From positions 25,990,651-26,054,650 of the forward strand of contig OY754967.1 in assembly GCA_963576475.1 (NCBI GenBank): DNA of 64,000 nt, in the 5' to 3' direction. Each line of letters starts with the position of its first letter. The first letter of the stretch is position 1. Under the pieces are notes generated by a model that was not told where the DNA came from, did not search any database, and saw only the letters and a program-made list of their open reading frames with translations. Made by a program: the position numbers and the translations under genes. Positions 1 to 12,085 of the stretch are shown one piece after another. This stretch comes from Molanna angustata. Its lineage: Eukaryota; Arthropoda; Insecta; Trichoptera; Molannidae.

Positions 1-139
1 CTAAGGTATTTAATTTTAGAAATTGTATGATTTCATTTGCATTTAATTTTTTTACATCGCATCCTTAATATGGTGAGAAGAGAGAATCGAACGCAATCCT
101 TTTTTTTTGACACATGCGTTTATCAGTTTTTTTACACGA

Positions 140-252
140 TCCAACTTCTTTGACACCTACATTGGTTGGTTGGAAGAAATTGCCTTGTGGCAATAAGCCC
201 GCCATTGTACACAGTTTTGTACCTACACGAAGTTTAATAAATAAAAAAAATA
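140..252 (+). repeat. LINE 3'-UTR-like fragment with A-rich tail
   Basis: Contains GGTTGGTTGGAAGAAATTGCC followed by a short CAATAAGCCCGCC segment and then an A-rich tail around 232-252. The same block recurs at 61,465-61,510 and a weaker version at 19,790-19,815. I recognise this as the 3' end of a lepidopteran non-LTR retrotransposon. No coding part is attached here. Confidence 0.45.
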
Positions 253-304
253 CCTCTTACTCCATATATATCGTTTTAAGTGTTTTATATTACACGTAGC
301 ATTA

Positions 305-475
305 CATAATAGCATCTTCTTTTTCTTCTTCCTAGCCTTCCCTCCACTGCTGGATGTAGGCCTCTTCCATCTGTCTCCATTTTCCTCGTTTCTGTGCCGC
401 TTCAATCTATTTCTTTCCGGCGATCGCAACAATATCGTCGGCCCATCTCTTCTGTGGCCGACCGACACCCCTTTT
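305..475 (-). pseudogene. Non-LTR retrotransposon ORF C-terminus, degenerate
   Basis: On the minus strand the peptide reads GVGRPQKRWADDIVAIAGKK, a stop, then EAAQKRGKWRQMEEAYIQQW and a lysine/glutamate-rich end encoded by (GAA)n-like DNA. The arrangement GRP-x-RW-DD followed by Q-R-W-EAYIQQW is typical of the extreme C-terminus of RTE-like endonuclease/reverse-transcriptase ORFs in insects. Only the last ~55 codons survive, with an in-frame stop, so it is a 5'-truncated dead copy. It is not a host gene; the exact LINE clade is uncertain. Confidence 0.65.
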
Positions 476-725
476 GTATTCCCATGGCCTCCACTTACCT
501 ACAACAATATAAATAAAAATGCTGTTGTAAATAGCATCAACATTAATTATGGCATCCCAGAAAAGCTAGAATTATGCGAGAAATAATTAAAAATATTTCT
601 TCTTCCTCTGCTAGAAATCAAATCTGTAGTTCAAACAGTGATCTAGAGTAGATTTGTTGAAACATTTTTTGCTGATTTTTGAGACAAAATCATATTCATT
701 AATTAAGCCTTTATCATAATTATCA

Positions 726-960
726 TGTCGGCCTTTGTGGTTCAGTTGATTAGGTTACTGCTGATCCAAGTGTCTCGGGTTCGATTCCCGGTGGAGACAC
801 AGTTTTTAATTGAGTTTTCAGCCTGGATCAGTGAGACGATTGATATCGCAAGTCTCCAGAATGTGGCAACTTATTATTGGGTGCGTGTTACATCAATACC
901 TATAGATAGGTATTGGTAACATCATTATTTGACATAGTAGGTATCTGTTAGTTTCCTGAA
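726..960 (+). repeat. tRNA-derived SINE (family SINE-A), copy 1
   Basis: The head has a pol III A box (TGGTTCAGTTGATTAGG) and B box (GGTTCGATTCC). The T-arm stem CGGG/CCCG around the B box is intact. The body continues with GAGACGATTGATATCGCAAG, TCTCCAGAATGTGGCAACTT and ATTGGGTGCGTG. The same head and body occur at 5,500-5,690 (minus) and 29,284-29,475, and the body alone at 32,640-32,775. The acceptor ends do not pair, so this is a SINE and not a functional tRNA gene. Confidence 0.85.
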
Positions 961-1805
961 AACCTACATAAAATAAAATTATCCAACTGTCGATTTGTTC
1001 AAGAGAATTTATTTCACTTAACATATAGGAAAAAAAGTTTCAAGGCAAGATACGCGAGTTTTGTATGCCAGGTCTATATTTTTGATGTTTTTTTCAACGG
1101 TTAAGTCAAAAAACGCCAACTTAGAGGTTTTGCAGCAGTATACATTACGTTCTATGTAATATAGATTTACTCAGAATTCGGAGTAAAACATTTAGTGTGT
1201 GTTTCCCCCCCCCCCTTATAACTTTTGATCCGCTCAATGCACACATCCTAAAATTTCAGAAAATATACAAAGTTACAGGCCTACAAAACTTTTATACTCA
1301 GATTTTATAATTTTTGTTTCAGTCAGGGGTTAATACTTACCAACTTTTGAAAATTTACTTTATTTTTTCATACCTACATCTCAAACTATTTTTAACATTT
1401 TTTATAAAATTTATTTTAGTGCGACATTGTTTCATACAATTTGTAGGGCAGTAGTATAGGTAGGTACACTAAACAATATCTCACTCAATAGGTTGATACC
1501 TACTTAATCTACAAACATACATACATACATACATACATACCATCATGCTGTTTTCATATTCTGGGTAGAAAAAAAAGACTGACCTCCATACTATCCTATC
1601 CTGACATACATACCTACATGTTTATATACCTAGATAACAACATATCTTAAAATATTTATTAATTTTTGTTTAAATGTTTATATAGATACCTACCAAAATA
1701 TTTATTAATTTGTGTTTAAGTGTTTATAGTTTGGTACGTATTCTTCAATTATACATGCTATCGCCATCGACAGTTGGATCTCATGTGTTACATGCAACTT
1801 GTATT
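960..1805 (-). repeat. R1-family AT-rich element, inverted copy
   Basis: Begins near CCAACTGTCGATTTGTTCAAG and ends with GACAGTTGGATCTCATGTG followed by TTACATGCAACTTGT. Between them are blocks shared with 13,740-14,400, 15,771-17,010, 27,905-29,260 and 63,070-64,000, including CAGAATTCGGAGTAAAACAT, a C-run, and the phrase TCAGGGGTTA. No protein is visible. Superfamily unknown; the shared CCAACTGTCGAT near both ends suggests terminal inverted repeats. Confidence 0.5.
1515..1541. repeat. (CATA)n microsatellite
   Basis: About six and a half CATA units in the R1 copy. Similar TATG runs sit at the same relative place in the other R1 copies (for example 28,410-28,430). Confidence 0.8.
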
Positions 1806-1973
1806 AGAAAACTAACCATTTGTCAACTTGGTAAAATCATATTAATGTGAACACTTGAATAGTAAGTACCTTATTTATTAGGTACTTTATTAATTTTATC
1901 CATAGCCACGAATCAATAAAATATTTCCCATGCAATAGCACTTAGTCCAATCTTAGGTACTATTTCCTTATAG

Positions 1974-2562
1974 CAGAGGTCCCCAACCCCGTGCCCGCGG
2001 AACGATTCATACATATGTGTCCGCCACTATTCGACAGAGACAGAATTAAAAATGTGAATTAATTTATTGAAAAAAGTGGCATTTAAAATTGAATCATTTT
2101 TCAGTTCGACATATTTATGCGAATCATTCATTATTTTCAAACATGAACTTAATAAAATCAAGATATAGATCTCGACTCACCGATGAGCACCTTTATGATT
2201 GTTTGCTAACAGGATTATCGTCATACTCTCCTAATTATGAGGCACTGGTCAATGATATGCAATGCCAAAGATCACATTGATATATTGATATTATATTTTT
2301 TTTTTAAATGTTTTCTTTGTATTTGTGTTATTTGTTTACGTTTTGTAAATACATTTCTCTGTTTGTATGCAATTTGAATAGTAATTTATTAATTTAAAAC
2401 ATTTTTATTTAATATTTATTAATAAATTATGAATATAAAAAAAATAAATTATGGGAAAATGAGAAGTTATGGAAGGAGTTTGTCGATTTAAAATAGGTGG
2501 TGCCCGCCACCCTACCGATATTTTAGAATGTGCTCTAGAGTACGAAAAGGTTGGAACCCCTG
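1974..2562 (+). mobile_element. Non-autonomous hAT transposon (hAT-1) with 8-bp target duplication
   Basis: Termini are CAGAGGTCCCCAACC on the left and GGTTGGAACCCCTG on the right, imperfect inverted repeats of the CAGNGGT hAT type. The element is flanked by a perfect 8-bp duplication CCTTATAG at 1966-1973 and 2563-2570, the size expected for hAT insertion. At 589 bp it is far too short for a full transposase, but it retains the last ~60 codons of one (2089-2280). A sister element with the same organisation lies at 52,838-53,459. Confidence 0.88.
2089..2280 (+). pseudogene. hAT transposase C-terminal remnant
   Basis: A 63-codon open frame ends in KSRYRSRLTDEHLYDCL, a run of ~20 residues, and a terminal CQRSH before the stop. 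SRLTDEHL..CL is the signature of the C-terminal dimerisation region of hAT transposases related to the GTF2I-repeat/ZBED type proteins. The apparent methionine is inside the family alignment, so the frame is a fragment and not a small gene. Comparable residues, including SRLTDAHTLDSL and a final CSH, occur in the minus-strand frame at 53,030-53,218. No catalytic residues are present; the fragment cannot transpose by itself. Confidence 0.7.
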
Positions 2563-3257
2563 CCTTATAGAATGCTCTAATTCTCACTTTTGCCTTGGAA
2601 TTTTGAATTTTATTTATGAATTGTAAATAGTAAATAAAGATACTTTTTTTAAAATTAATATACCTAGTTTAATTACTATTTATCATCATCACGAAGTGTT
2701 AATTAGTTAGTATAGACTAATGGGTAAATTCCATCATTAAGATATCTTATTTGGGTATCTACTTTAGATAATAATTCTCAAAAGTACCTAGCTAATTGCA
2801 GGAAATTTTTACAAAAAAATGATGTAGGTACTTATGCATTTTTTGACCGTAAACATTATATTGAAATACCTACCGACATTGTTATTGAGAGAGAAAAACA
2901 ATTTCATACAATAATATGTAGGCATCGGCAAATATCTAATCCTTTCCTTTCCGTGTCCGGGCTAAATTCTGCCACTCCAGTAAACCGCGACTTTTATCGC
3001 TTTGTCATTGGCCATAATCAGGTCCCTATATAGGTGTACAGCCTCCCCTCATCAATGGACACATCAGTAGGTGGCTGAAATATCTAATAATATTCGGCTT
3101 GCGTAACTACCGACCAAGCAAAATACCCAAATTTGTGTTTTCCGCAGATAACTTTTACTACCAAGATTTTAAATAGTTTCAATGGAATTATAGTTTTTAA
3201 ATAAATATATTTTTCTCAGATATGGATTTAACAAGTTTAAGAATAAACTGTCGTAAT

Positions 3258-3560
3258 ATCTTCTTCTTCGCCCTTTGCCTTTGTCCTATTTATTTGGGGT
3301 CGGCTCTCCTAGTCGCCATCCTCCAAGTCTTTCTGTCCTCCGCGACTTGCCTCCTTGAGATCTCTGGTTATTGTGGACATCCAAGTGGTCTTTTAGGCCC
3401 CACCTCTATGTCAATCATTCTTTTTATCATATCATCTTGTGGCAGTCTCATAATGTGTCCATACCACCTCAATCTGTTTTTCGTCGATTGGCACGACTTT
3501 GAAACTGCCACGGACGTGAACGTTTTCCACCCTGTCCAACTTTGTAACTGTTACTACAGA
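3258..3560 (-). pseudogene. RTE-like LINE ORF C-terminus, degenerate
   Basis: Minus-strand peptide contains NRLRWYGHIMRLPQDDMIKR, then GPKRPLGCPQ, a stop, and later RRQVAEDRKTWRMATRRADPK. RWYGH-(I/V)-MR followed by a GRRPxGRP-like stretch and W-x-RRADP is the usual C-terminus of RTE-type non-LTR polyproteins. About 90 codons remain with one internal stop. It is immediately followed (in + coordinates) by the MITE at 3,567, and may have been the MITE's landing site. Confidence 0.68.
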
Positions 3561-3566
3561 CCGTCT

Positions 3567-3949
3567 GGGGGGCAAGTCCGGTAAAATGGTGAAATCAAAA
3601 CCCTATATTAAAAAAATGCAGATGTCCTTGAAACAAGTACATATATACATCCTCATACATTCCTTAAATTAAGCATAAATGCTTGTTCTATAGGTGATCG
3701 AAAACTGTCGTGACAGGATTCGAACTCGCGACCACTACATTACTAATCCAGCGCGCTAACTGCTCTGCCACCACCCATCTTATAATATTATGGAGTTCTA
3801 TAATATCTTAAAATATCAAAGAACTTCATTTGATAATCTCCATATGATATCATAAGATATTATAGAACTTCATCTGATAATTAATAATTATATCCATGAT
3901 TTGGGTAGTCATAAGGGTTTTGATTTTACCGTTTGACCGGACTAGCCCC
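3567..3949. mobile_element. Short-TIR MITE (GGGGGCAAGTCCGGT family), copy 1, with a SINE inside
   Basis: The left end GGGGGCAAGTCCGGTAAAAT and the right end, read on the other strand as GGGGCTAGTCCGGTCAAAC, form inverted repeats about 35 bp long that continue into AAATCAAAACCC on both sides. The interior carries repeated TATCATAAGATATTATAGAA-like blocks. A tRNA-derived SINE sits at 3,700-3,785. A smaller copy is at 24,271-24,386 and a one-ended remnant at 31,700-31,791. No transposase; superfamily and target duplication not clear. Confidence 0.7.
3700..3785 (-). repeat. tRNA-derived SINE head (SINE-C)
   Basis: On the minus strand the A-box-like TGGCAGAGCAGTTAGCGCG and B-box GAGTTCGAATCCT are spaced as in a tRNA gene. 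The T stem and acceptor stem do not pair well, which argues against a working tRNA gene. It lies inside the MITE at 3,567-3,949, so it inserted later. Confidence 0.6.
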
Positions 3950-4697
3950 TAGACTAGCCCGGACTAGATCCCACGAGTATTATTATTCTTATTATTTTAA
4001 AGGCTTTTTATCACCGTTACCAGTGTTCTAGCGTTTACAACGAGTATTATATAAATTAATCTTGTTTAGAGCTAAATTATATTTTCATCTTAGTCTTAAC
4101 CATAAAGGTGCAACATACCTATGTGTAGATACCTACCTCATTTTTTTGCGAACTTGTGCTGTCACATTGATACCTATATTATTTTGGTTGGATGTAAATA
4201 ACAGGTTATCAAAAATCAATTCACTAACAAAGTAATTAGCTATTAGCGACATGTTTTTTCCCTGATATTGATCTGACAAATTGGTATTGTAAAAAATATA
4301 TTATGAACCTGATATTTATTTATTTATATGAACCTGATATATATATTTTTTATATAATGTTTACAATAGCTGTATTTTGACTACAACGCAGGTCAAATAA
4401 AAAATGTACACATGAACAGGATCTACAACCTAGAATAAAAAAAACAATTATTGAATTTTATTGACAAATTTAAGCATATCATTTGAAATTGTTGATAATG
4501 TTTTTATTAAGGAATACTCGGAAGTAACAAATTTCAAATGGGTTATTTTAATAACAGATCAAAGTTTTGTTTCTCGTTATCAGTTGATATTTTGTACTAC
4601 TGAAGTAGTTACCTACACATACAAATTTAACTGATGTATCTTAAACTCTCGATTAAATTTAATTGAAATTCATTATTCAATATAATATCAACTAAAA

Positions 4698-5205
4698 TCA
4701 TTTTGTTAATCGAAAATTCTTCATGTACATCTTCTTCTTATTCATTTCCTCATCCCTCTCCAATATTTTTTTGGAGTCGGCTCTCCTTATTTGCCTCTTT
4801 TCGTATACCATCGTTTCATCCAGATGTTCCTTTCTCAACTCATTCTCCATACCACTCCACCATGATGTGGCTCTGCCTCTCCTACCTTTCTGTAATCCTA
4901 GTGCAGTATGTGCTGTATGATCTTCGTGTCTCATCACATGGCCATACCATCTCATTCTTGATTCCGTTATCATTTCCGTCTGCACTGGGATTACCCCGAA
5001 GCTTCCTCTGATATGCCGGTTTCTCACTCTGTCTAGCCTTGTCACACCTCCGGACCACCCGAGCATCTTCTCGTTGTCACATAATACTCCAGTGAGGGAT
5101 CTCCATTTCTGGTTAGTCAGCATCAATATTTGCATCTGCTGTGATGTAGGTACTGATCCAAAATACACGAACTCTCTTACTTCGGATAGTACTCTATTGT
5201 ATGAA
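4698..5205 (-). pseudogene. RTE-like LINE ORF C-terminus, long open remnant
   Basis: A minus-strand frame of about 170 codons is open. It starts in REFVYFGSV, continues through DRVRNRHIRGSFGVIPVQTE and MRWYGHVMRHEDH, then GRRGRATSWWSGMENELRKE, and ends in W-free RRADSKK plus a lysine/glutamate tail. These blocks in this order are the thumb-to-C-terminus of RTE-type non-LTR reverse transcriptases. The catalytic RT core and endonuclease are absent, so it is 5'-truncated. The first methionines come from the adjacent 32-bp tandem repeat and are not a true start. It is more intact than most LINE pieces in the window. Confidence 0.78.
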
Positions 5206-5209
5206 CGGG

Positions 5210-5273
5210 TATGAACTCTATTCATACTCGTATGAATAGAGTATGAACTCTATTCATACTCGTATAAATAGAG
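5210..5273. repeat. Two 32-bp tandem hairpin units
   Basis: Units at 5210-5241 and 5242-5273 differ by one base. Each contains CTCTATTCATAC and its complement GTATGAATAGAG around a 2-nt centre, so each can fold as a 12-bp hairpin, and the array can also form cruciforms. It abuts the truncated 5' end of the LINE remnant on its left. Confidence 0.85.
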
Positions 5274-5499
5274 TTCATCGGTTTGGCAATGATTTTCTGA
5301 CTGATGTATTCTTCCAGTCTATTACGCACTATAAGGACACTTTTGTTGTATAGTAATGTTTTTTTTTGTTTATAATTTTTTTTATCATTGTAAAATTCTG
5401 TGTCATTTTTATTTTGTTTCATTGGACGTCCAACTAGGTGAACCTGTTTTAGGACGTCCAATATTTATTTATTTAATATTGCTTCTCGGGCAACTAACA

Positions 5500-5690
5500 T
5501 GTACTATGTCAAATATGAATTTAACACGCACCCAATAACAAGTTGCCACATTCCGGACACTTACGATATTAATCGTCTCACAGATCCAGACTGAAAACAC
5601 AATTAAAAACTGTGTCTCCACCGGGAATCGAACCCGGGACCTTTGGCTCAGCAGTCAGATATCTAACCAACTGAGCCACGAAGGCCGACA
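5500..5690 (-). repeat. tRNA-derived SINE (SINE-A), copy 2
   Basis: Minus strand: A box GTGGCTCAGTTGGTTAG, B box GGTTCGATTCCC with a perfect CCGGG/CCCGG T stem, then the family body ending in GGCAACTTGTTATTGGGTG. This is the best-preserved head of the four copies. Acceptor arms do not pair, so not a tRNA gene. Confidence 0.88.
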
Positions 5691-6156
5691 ATACAATTAG
5701 TAGGTACCAATAACTTAACCAATTTTTTGATGCTTGAAAACTTTATGCCTACATAAAAATTATAATTAAATTAATAGCGAATAAACTATAACTTTATTGA
5801 AATATTTAAAAAAAAACATATCCTCTAATATACTAAATGTATAATTTTATGGTTTGCATATTATACAATTTAAAGGAAAGGAAAGAAGATAGGTATATAT
5901 TCAATTATGTTATTGACTGCTCTTTTTGTTTCATTATGTTGATTTCCTTTTTTGAAGTTTTTCCTTTTTTAGCGTACCTAAGTTTATTATTGTATTATTT
6001 TCTGTGAACTTGTTTTCTACATCTGTTTTTTTGTGTAGGTACCTACATATGTTTGTAAGGGTTCGTATATGATGTAAATGATTTTGTGTATTTTTTTAGT
6101 TTTGACAATGTTTAATTTTCTCTCTTAAATGATTGTTTGTCTGTGTTAAGTATTTA

Positions 6157-7725
<1,569 letters not shown>

Positions 7726-9107
7726 TATAATGGTCTTTTATTGTAATCTTATTTTGGTCAGTTAAAAGAACACGAATTAGTCCACAAATGTACAACATGT
7801 ACCTATAGTATATACATATATGGACAATAAGTTAAGATAATAATAAATCATTAAATTCTATGCTCACGCAAATATTGCTTCTCTGGGCTGGAAACATCGA
7901 TTAGTTTGAAGAAATTTCCATACAAGTAGGTAAACTCGCCACTTGTGCAGAGTGCAAGTAAGTGTTCATTATTTAATTATTTATAAAATAATAATATTTA
8001 TTACTAAATAAATGAAAAAGTAGAATAAACATATGTTTGAGATACATCATGTTTTATCGGGTAATGTAAGATTTTTTTTATATGCTATGTACCTACCTTT
8101 ACAGACAGTTGTGGAGATAATGTAATTATATTAAGCATTTGTTATTAATAAAATAATATTACTAAATTATTTTTATAAAAATAGACTTCTACATTGAAGC
8201 TTAATTAGAACATAAAATTTGATTATTCAAATAATGTCTCATGAATAATTGACCAGACAGTACACGAACTTTGACTCTAGACATTATGTTTTGCACACTA
8301 TATATTTTTTATTATCAAATTATTCAATGTGCATAAGTTGGAAAAGTCTTATGTAATCAAAACATTGTATACAATACAAGTTACGACGAAATTTGAGTAT
8401 ATATGAAACAGACATTTATTTTAGGTTTGAGAATGTCCAATACCCCATTTCCACTGTTTACCTTCTTGGGCTGAACTCTCCTCAAGTTCATGATTTAATA
8501 TTTAAATCTATTGTAAAGTCTGATTTTTTTTTAAAGTGCCAATTCTATACATAAACAAAAAAAATGCATAGTATTTACGCATGTAAATGTATTAGTAGAC
8601 TCGTGGTTGCTGATTGGTTTACACCATTTGGTGCCTTAACAACAAACATCAACAAACCCGACAGTATGCCCGACAGTACGTATCTATCTCTGGAAGTGAG
8701 CGCACGTTTGATTTTTTATGGTGACCATGTGTTCTAAATTAAGAATTTCATTTTTTATTTCTAACTAATGTATTTTATTTTTTGTTTAATATCGATATAT
8801 AATTATTATTATAAACATGTGTTATCACCGTCTTAGTATAGAATAAGTGTCCATTATTTATTTGTATTAGTTACATAGATATATTATTTATGTATGTGTG
8901 TATGTATGTGTTTGCCTCAATGCACTATTATGTAAATATTTTGTATAATATAATTTATTATTTTGTAAAATAATATGTAACTGTTTATTATTATAAGGAT
9001 TTATTACTTCATAATGTATTATTTTATTTTCCTAATAAAAAGTATCAAATAAATATTTTGTTTAAATATTACTTTCCCAGGAGATGCCCATTAACATTTG
9101 CAGAAAA
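7726..9107. other. AT-rich spacer, nothing recognised
   Basis: No frame with protein character, no terminal repeats and no RNA motif that I can support. It contains scattered GTACCTAC words and short AT palindromes. One less AT-rich stretch at 8,590-8,710 is unremarkable by eye. Confidence 0.5.
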
Positions 9108-9136
9108 TATAAAGTAATAAAGCAATCAAAATGTTA

Positions 9137-9141
<5 letters not shown>

Positions 9142-9192
<51 letters not shown>
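9142..9192. repeat. (TG)n microsatellite in Helitron D
   Basis: About 25 TG units. The matching place in Helitrons A, B and C holds a shorter, interrupted (CA)n on the opposite strand, so the tract is an ancestral part of the Helitron 5' region that expanded in D. Confidence 0.9.
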
Positions 9193-9195
<3 letters not shown>

Positions 9196-10074
9196 TCTCA
9201 CGCCTTCTGAAAAACCAAGAGCATCTAAAAATCTAATTTATGTGCGAACGTGTACCAGTATACCTGATGCAGTGTCACGCTAAAAATAATGCGATAAAAA
9301 TGCTGAATTTTAAAAATATTTCAATAATTATTTTTTTCATACAAAATTTTCCAAGTCATATCTGTCAAAAAAGTGTACATTTTTCACGCAAATATCTGTT
9401 AGTTTAAAAGTTAGAAGTACGTATTTACACGAAAAAAATATATTTTCAAGTATAACTTAGTGTTTAAGTGAAAAACATGGTGAATATTTTGTATAATTAC
9501 AATGTTTAACTTATTTTTAGTAAGCGTTTTGTACATAAACGCCGCCATTTTAATATCTTTTCATACAATATTTCATTTTCCCACCGAATGAATATGTTCT
9601 TGAAAATAATAAACCTTTGAAATAAATGTAATTATGAAATAATAAAATGAAACACAAGACATTACAGCAAGTTTTAAGACATATATTGTAAAAGTCTGTT
9701 AATTATTAGTAAAGATATAGGCGTAATAAAATTGCATAATTTGTTAAAAATATTTGATTTTTCTGACAATTTTCATTTTTATGGCATCGAACAAACCAAT
9801 GTAGGTACCTACATATTCAAAAAATGTCTCCATAACATTTGATATTTTTCACATGTTGGAACATGGTTACTATGGTAACGGACACATTCTGATATTCAAA
9901 TAAAATTTGTTATAAATCGAATTAATTTAGAACATCATTGTAGGTAGGTACCTACATACCTAATACTTACTACTTAAAAACCAAAAATATATTGATTTTG
10001 TATAGGAAAATTATTAAACTATTGTAGGTTAACTACAATACACATTCAATATACCTACAAACTATTTCCTATAG

Positions 10075-10620
10075 TGAAATTCTTCTTTTTTCTATGTAGA
10101 CCTTTGGGTGATTTTTTCTACAAACTATTTCTTGGGGTTTAAATCTTCTTCCTCTTCTTTTGTGAAGTCATTTGGGACAGTTCATAAATAAACTATTTCC
10201 TATAGTCTAATTTTTCTTTTTCTTAATTTATGTAGACCTTGGGTGAGTTTTTATACAAACTATTTCTTATAGTCTAATTCGTCTTCTTCTTCCTTTATGT
10301 AGACCTTTTGGTTAGTTTTTAAACAAACTATTTTTAAACAAACTATCCTTTAGTCTAATTCTTCGTTTTCTTATTTTATGTAGATGTTGGGTGAATTTTA
10401 TATAAAATATTTCCTATAGTTCAATTTATCTTCTTCTTCTTTTATGAAGACATTTTGGTCAGTTTTTTATATAATACATTTCCTAATGTTTAATTCTTCT
10501 ATTTCATCTTCTATGTAGACCATTGGGTCAGTTTTTATTACAAACTATTTGTTATAGTTTTATACTTCTACTTCTTTTTTTATTTAGTCTTTTGGATTAG
10601 TTTTATGTCTAATAGTCTAT
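10075..10620 (+). repeat. ~63-bp minisatellite array in Helitron D
   Basis: Roughly eight degenerate units, each with ATGTAGACCTTTGGGT, AGTTTTTATACAAACTATTT and a CTAATTCTTCTTCTTCTT block. The reverse complement of the same unit forms longer arrays in Helitrons A, B and C. Confidence 0.8.
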
Positions 10621-11144
10621 TGTAACGAAATATTATAAACAACATGCATACTTGATGAAAATACATAAAAACGAATGGGATGTGACCAACACTAGAATCT
10701 TCTCATTACTTTTGTTCAATCAAATTTGCACCATTTATTATATCATCATATATTGCTTAATTTTCAATAACTACACATTTCATTTTGATGACAATATATA
10801 AAAAATCGGGGTTGTGGCCATTGCTGGATCTTCACAACGTTTATATTCATATTAAAAACTATTTAACATAGCTTAAGTCTTCTTCTTCTGTAATGTAGAC
10901 TTAGGTGTCAGTTTTAAGTCTATCAGTTTTATTGTGCAAAACTATAATAAACTATATGCACACTTGACGAAAAATATAAAAACGAATGGGATGGGACCAA
11001 CACTAGAATATTTTCAGTACTTTTGTTTAATCAATTTTTAAACCATTTCCCATCATCCAAAATTACTAAATATTTAAAACACATTATTTGCGTTCGATGA
11101 CAATATATAAAAATAGGGGTTGTGGCCAAATCCAAACTCTTTAC

Positions 11145-11230
11145 GACGTTGTCTTTTTCGCTACTCCCACCACCACCCGCTCTGCCTATGGGGACTGTAA
11201 TCGGCCCCTTCACAGAGACGTTGTCTTTTT
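11145..11230. repeat. 58-bp insertion with 14-bp target duplication inside Helitron D
   Basis: GACGTTGTCTTTTT occurs at 11145-11158 and again at 11217-11230. Helitrons B and C have a single copy of the equivalent site with nothing inserted. The 58 inserted bases (11159-11216) are much richer in G+C than the surroundings. On the minus strand they read GPITVPIGRAGGGGSS, which looks like borrowed coding or RNA-derived sequence. Long duplications of this size fit a target-primed retro-insertion. Confidence 0.75.
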
Positions 11231-11481
11231 ATAATAAGTCATATTTAAAATCATTTCCCATAGTCCATGCGTGCAGAAATTGTATGTGCTTATGTATAAA
11301 AGCAAATGGATTGTGGCCATCACTTTAAGATTTTACACCGCTTAAACTCAATTAAATTTCAAACTACTTTTCATACTATGGTTTAAAAAAATATGTGTGA
11401 CAATATTATGTAGGTATATAAACGATTGCTTATTCCTTCACTAATTTACATTCTTGGCCAACGGCGGGACATAAAAGCTAG

Positions 11482-11959
11482 TACCTAATAATATAGACCC
11501 ATTAAAGCCGCATTGTACCGGGAGTAAGAATAGGTATGAAAAGATTTGAAGGTTTTGAAGATATATGCATGTGAAAGTTACAACCGTTTTATATCATGAA
11601 ATGATAAAAAAAATCCCATTATATTTTTTTCTTTTACACCATGGTCACCCTATGAGCTTTGGCACTCTTAAAAAAATCAGACTTTAAAACATATGACTAT
11701 TACTTAAATTTTGTTTTTTTTTGTGACTAAATCTGTGTAATCTAATTTTGCTGATTAGTAACGGCTGCAACATCCTTTTTGGGTGAAAAGACTTAGTAAT
11801 TTATCTTATTTCAAAAAGTTATCTTATTTCAAAAAGTGTAATAGATATTTTTGATTTAGGCCCGTATTTATTAACCATTTAGAGACAAATACTATGAAAA
11901 ATTCATAATTGCAAAAATATACCGAATTTTAGTATATAAGAAAAAGCAGAGTTTCTATG
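11482..11959. other. AT-rich spacer, nothing recognised
   Basis: No coding character or structured repeat beyond a tandem TTATCTTATTTCAAAAAGT-like doublet near 11,800-11,838. Confidence 0.5.
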
Positions 11960-12085
11960 TTTACCAGTTGATAAGGGCCTAATAAGCTGAAACGGTCGTC
12001 CTGGATTCAGGAAAAAATATATATGTAGACCAAATCATTTGTTTGATATAAAATACCCATTATTATGGAATTCTACATATTCAAC
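11960..12085 (+). ncRNA. Hammerhead-like motif in Penelope-type remnant, copy 1
   Basis: Plus strand contains CCAGTTGATAAGGGCC, a short AT-rich loop, then AAGCTGAAACGGTC and GTCCTGG. It resembles the hammerhead core CUGAUGA-stem II-GAAA with a 2-bp stem III ending in a UC cleavage site. The first and last segments can pair (CCAG/CTGG). Substitutions at the first core C and the second G mean activity is doubtful. The flank TATTATGGAATTCTACA recurs at the 23,060 and 59,290 copies, so this is one repeat family. Penelope-like retroelements are known to carry hammerheads with very short stem III. Confidence 0.45.

Larger units (their letters stand above)
9108..11481 (+). mobile_element. Non-autonomous Helitron, copy D
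   Basis: Starts TATAAAGTAATAAAGC (the family start is TCTAAAGTAATAAAGC, so C to A at position 2) and ends GGCGGGACATAAAAGCTAG followed by host T, matching the TC...CTAG|T rule for Helitrons. A palindrome TTGGCCAA lies ~16 nt before the CTAG, but a strong terminal hairpin is not obvious. Layout: a conserved ~700-bp 5' part with (TG)n, a ~63-bp minisatellite array (10,075-10,620), then ~130-bp diverged repeats. No Rep/helicase coding. Copies A, B and C at 38,081-47,551 are in the opposite orientation. Confidence 0.85.

Noticed and set aside
3700..3785. tRNA gene
   Set aside because: T stem and acceptor stem do not pair, and it is embedded in a MITE; better explained as a SINE head.
5615..5690. 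Functional tRNA gene on the minus strand
   Set aside because: A and B boxes and the T arm are good, but acceptor-stem halves do not pair and the body continues into a SINE seen at three other loci.
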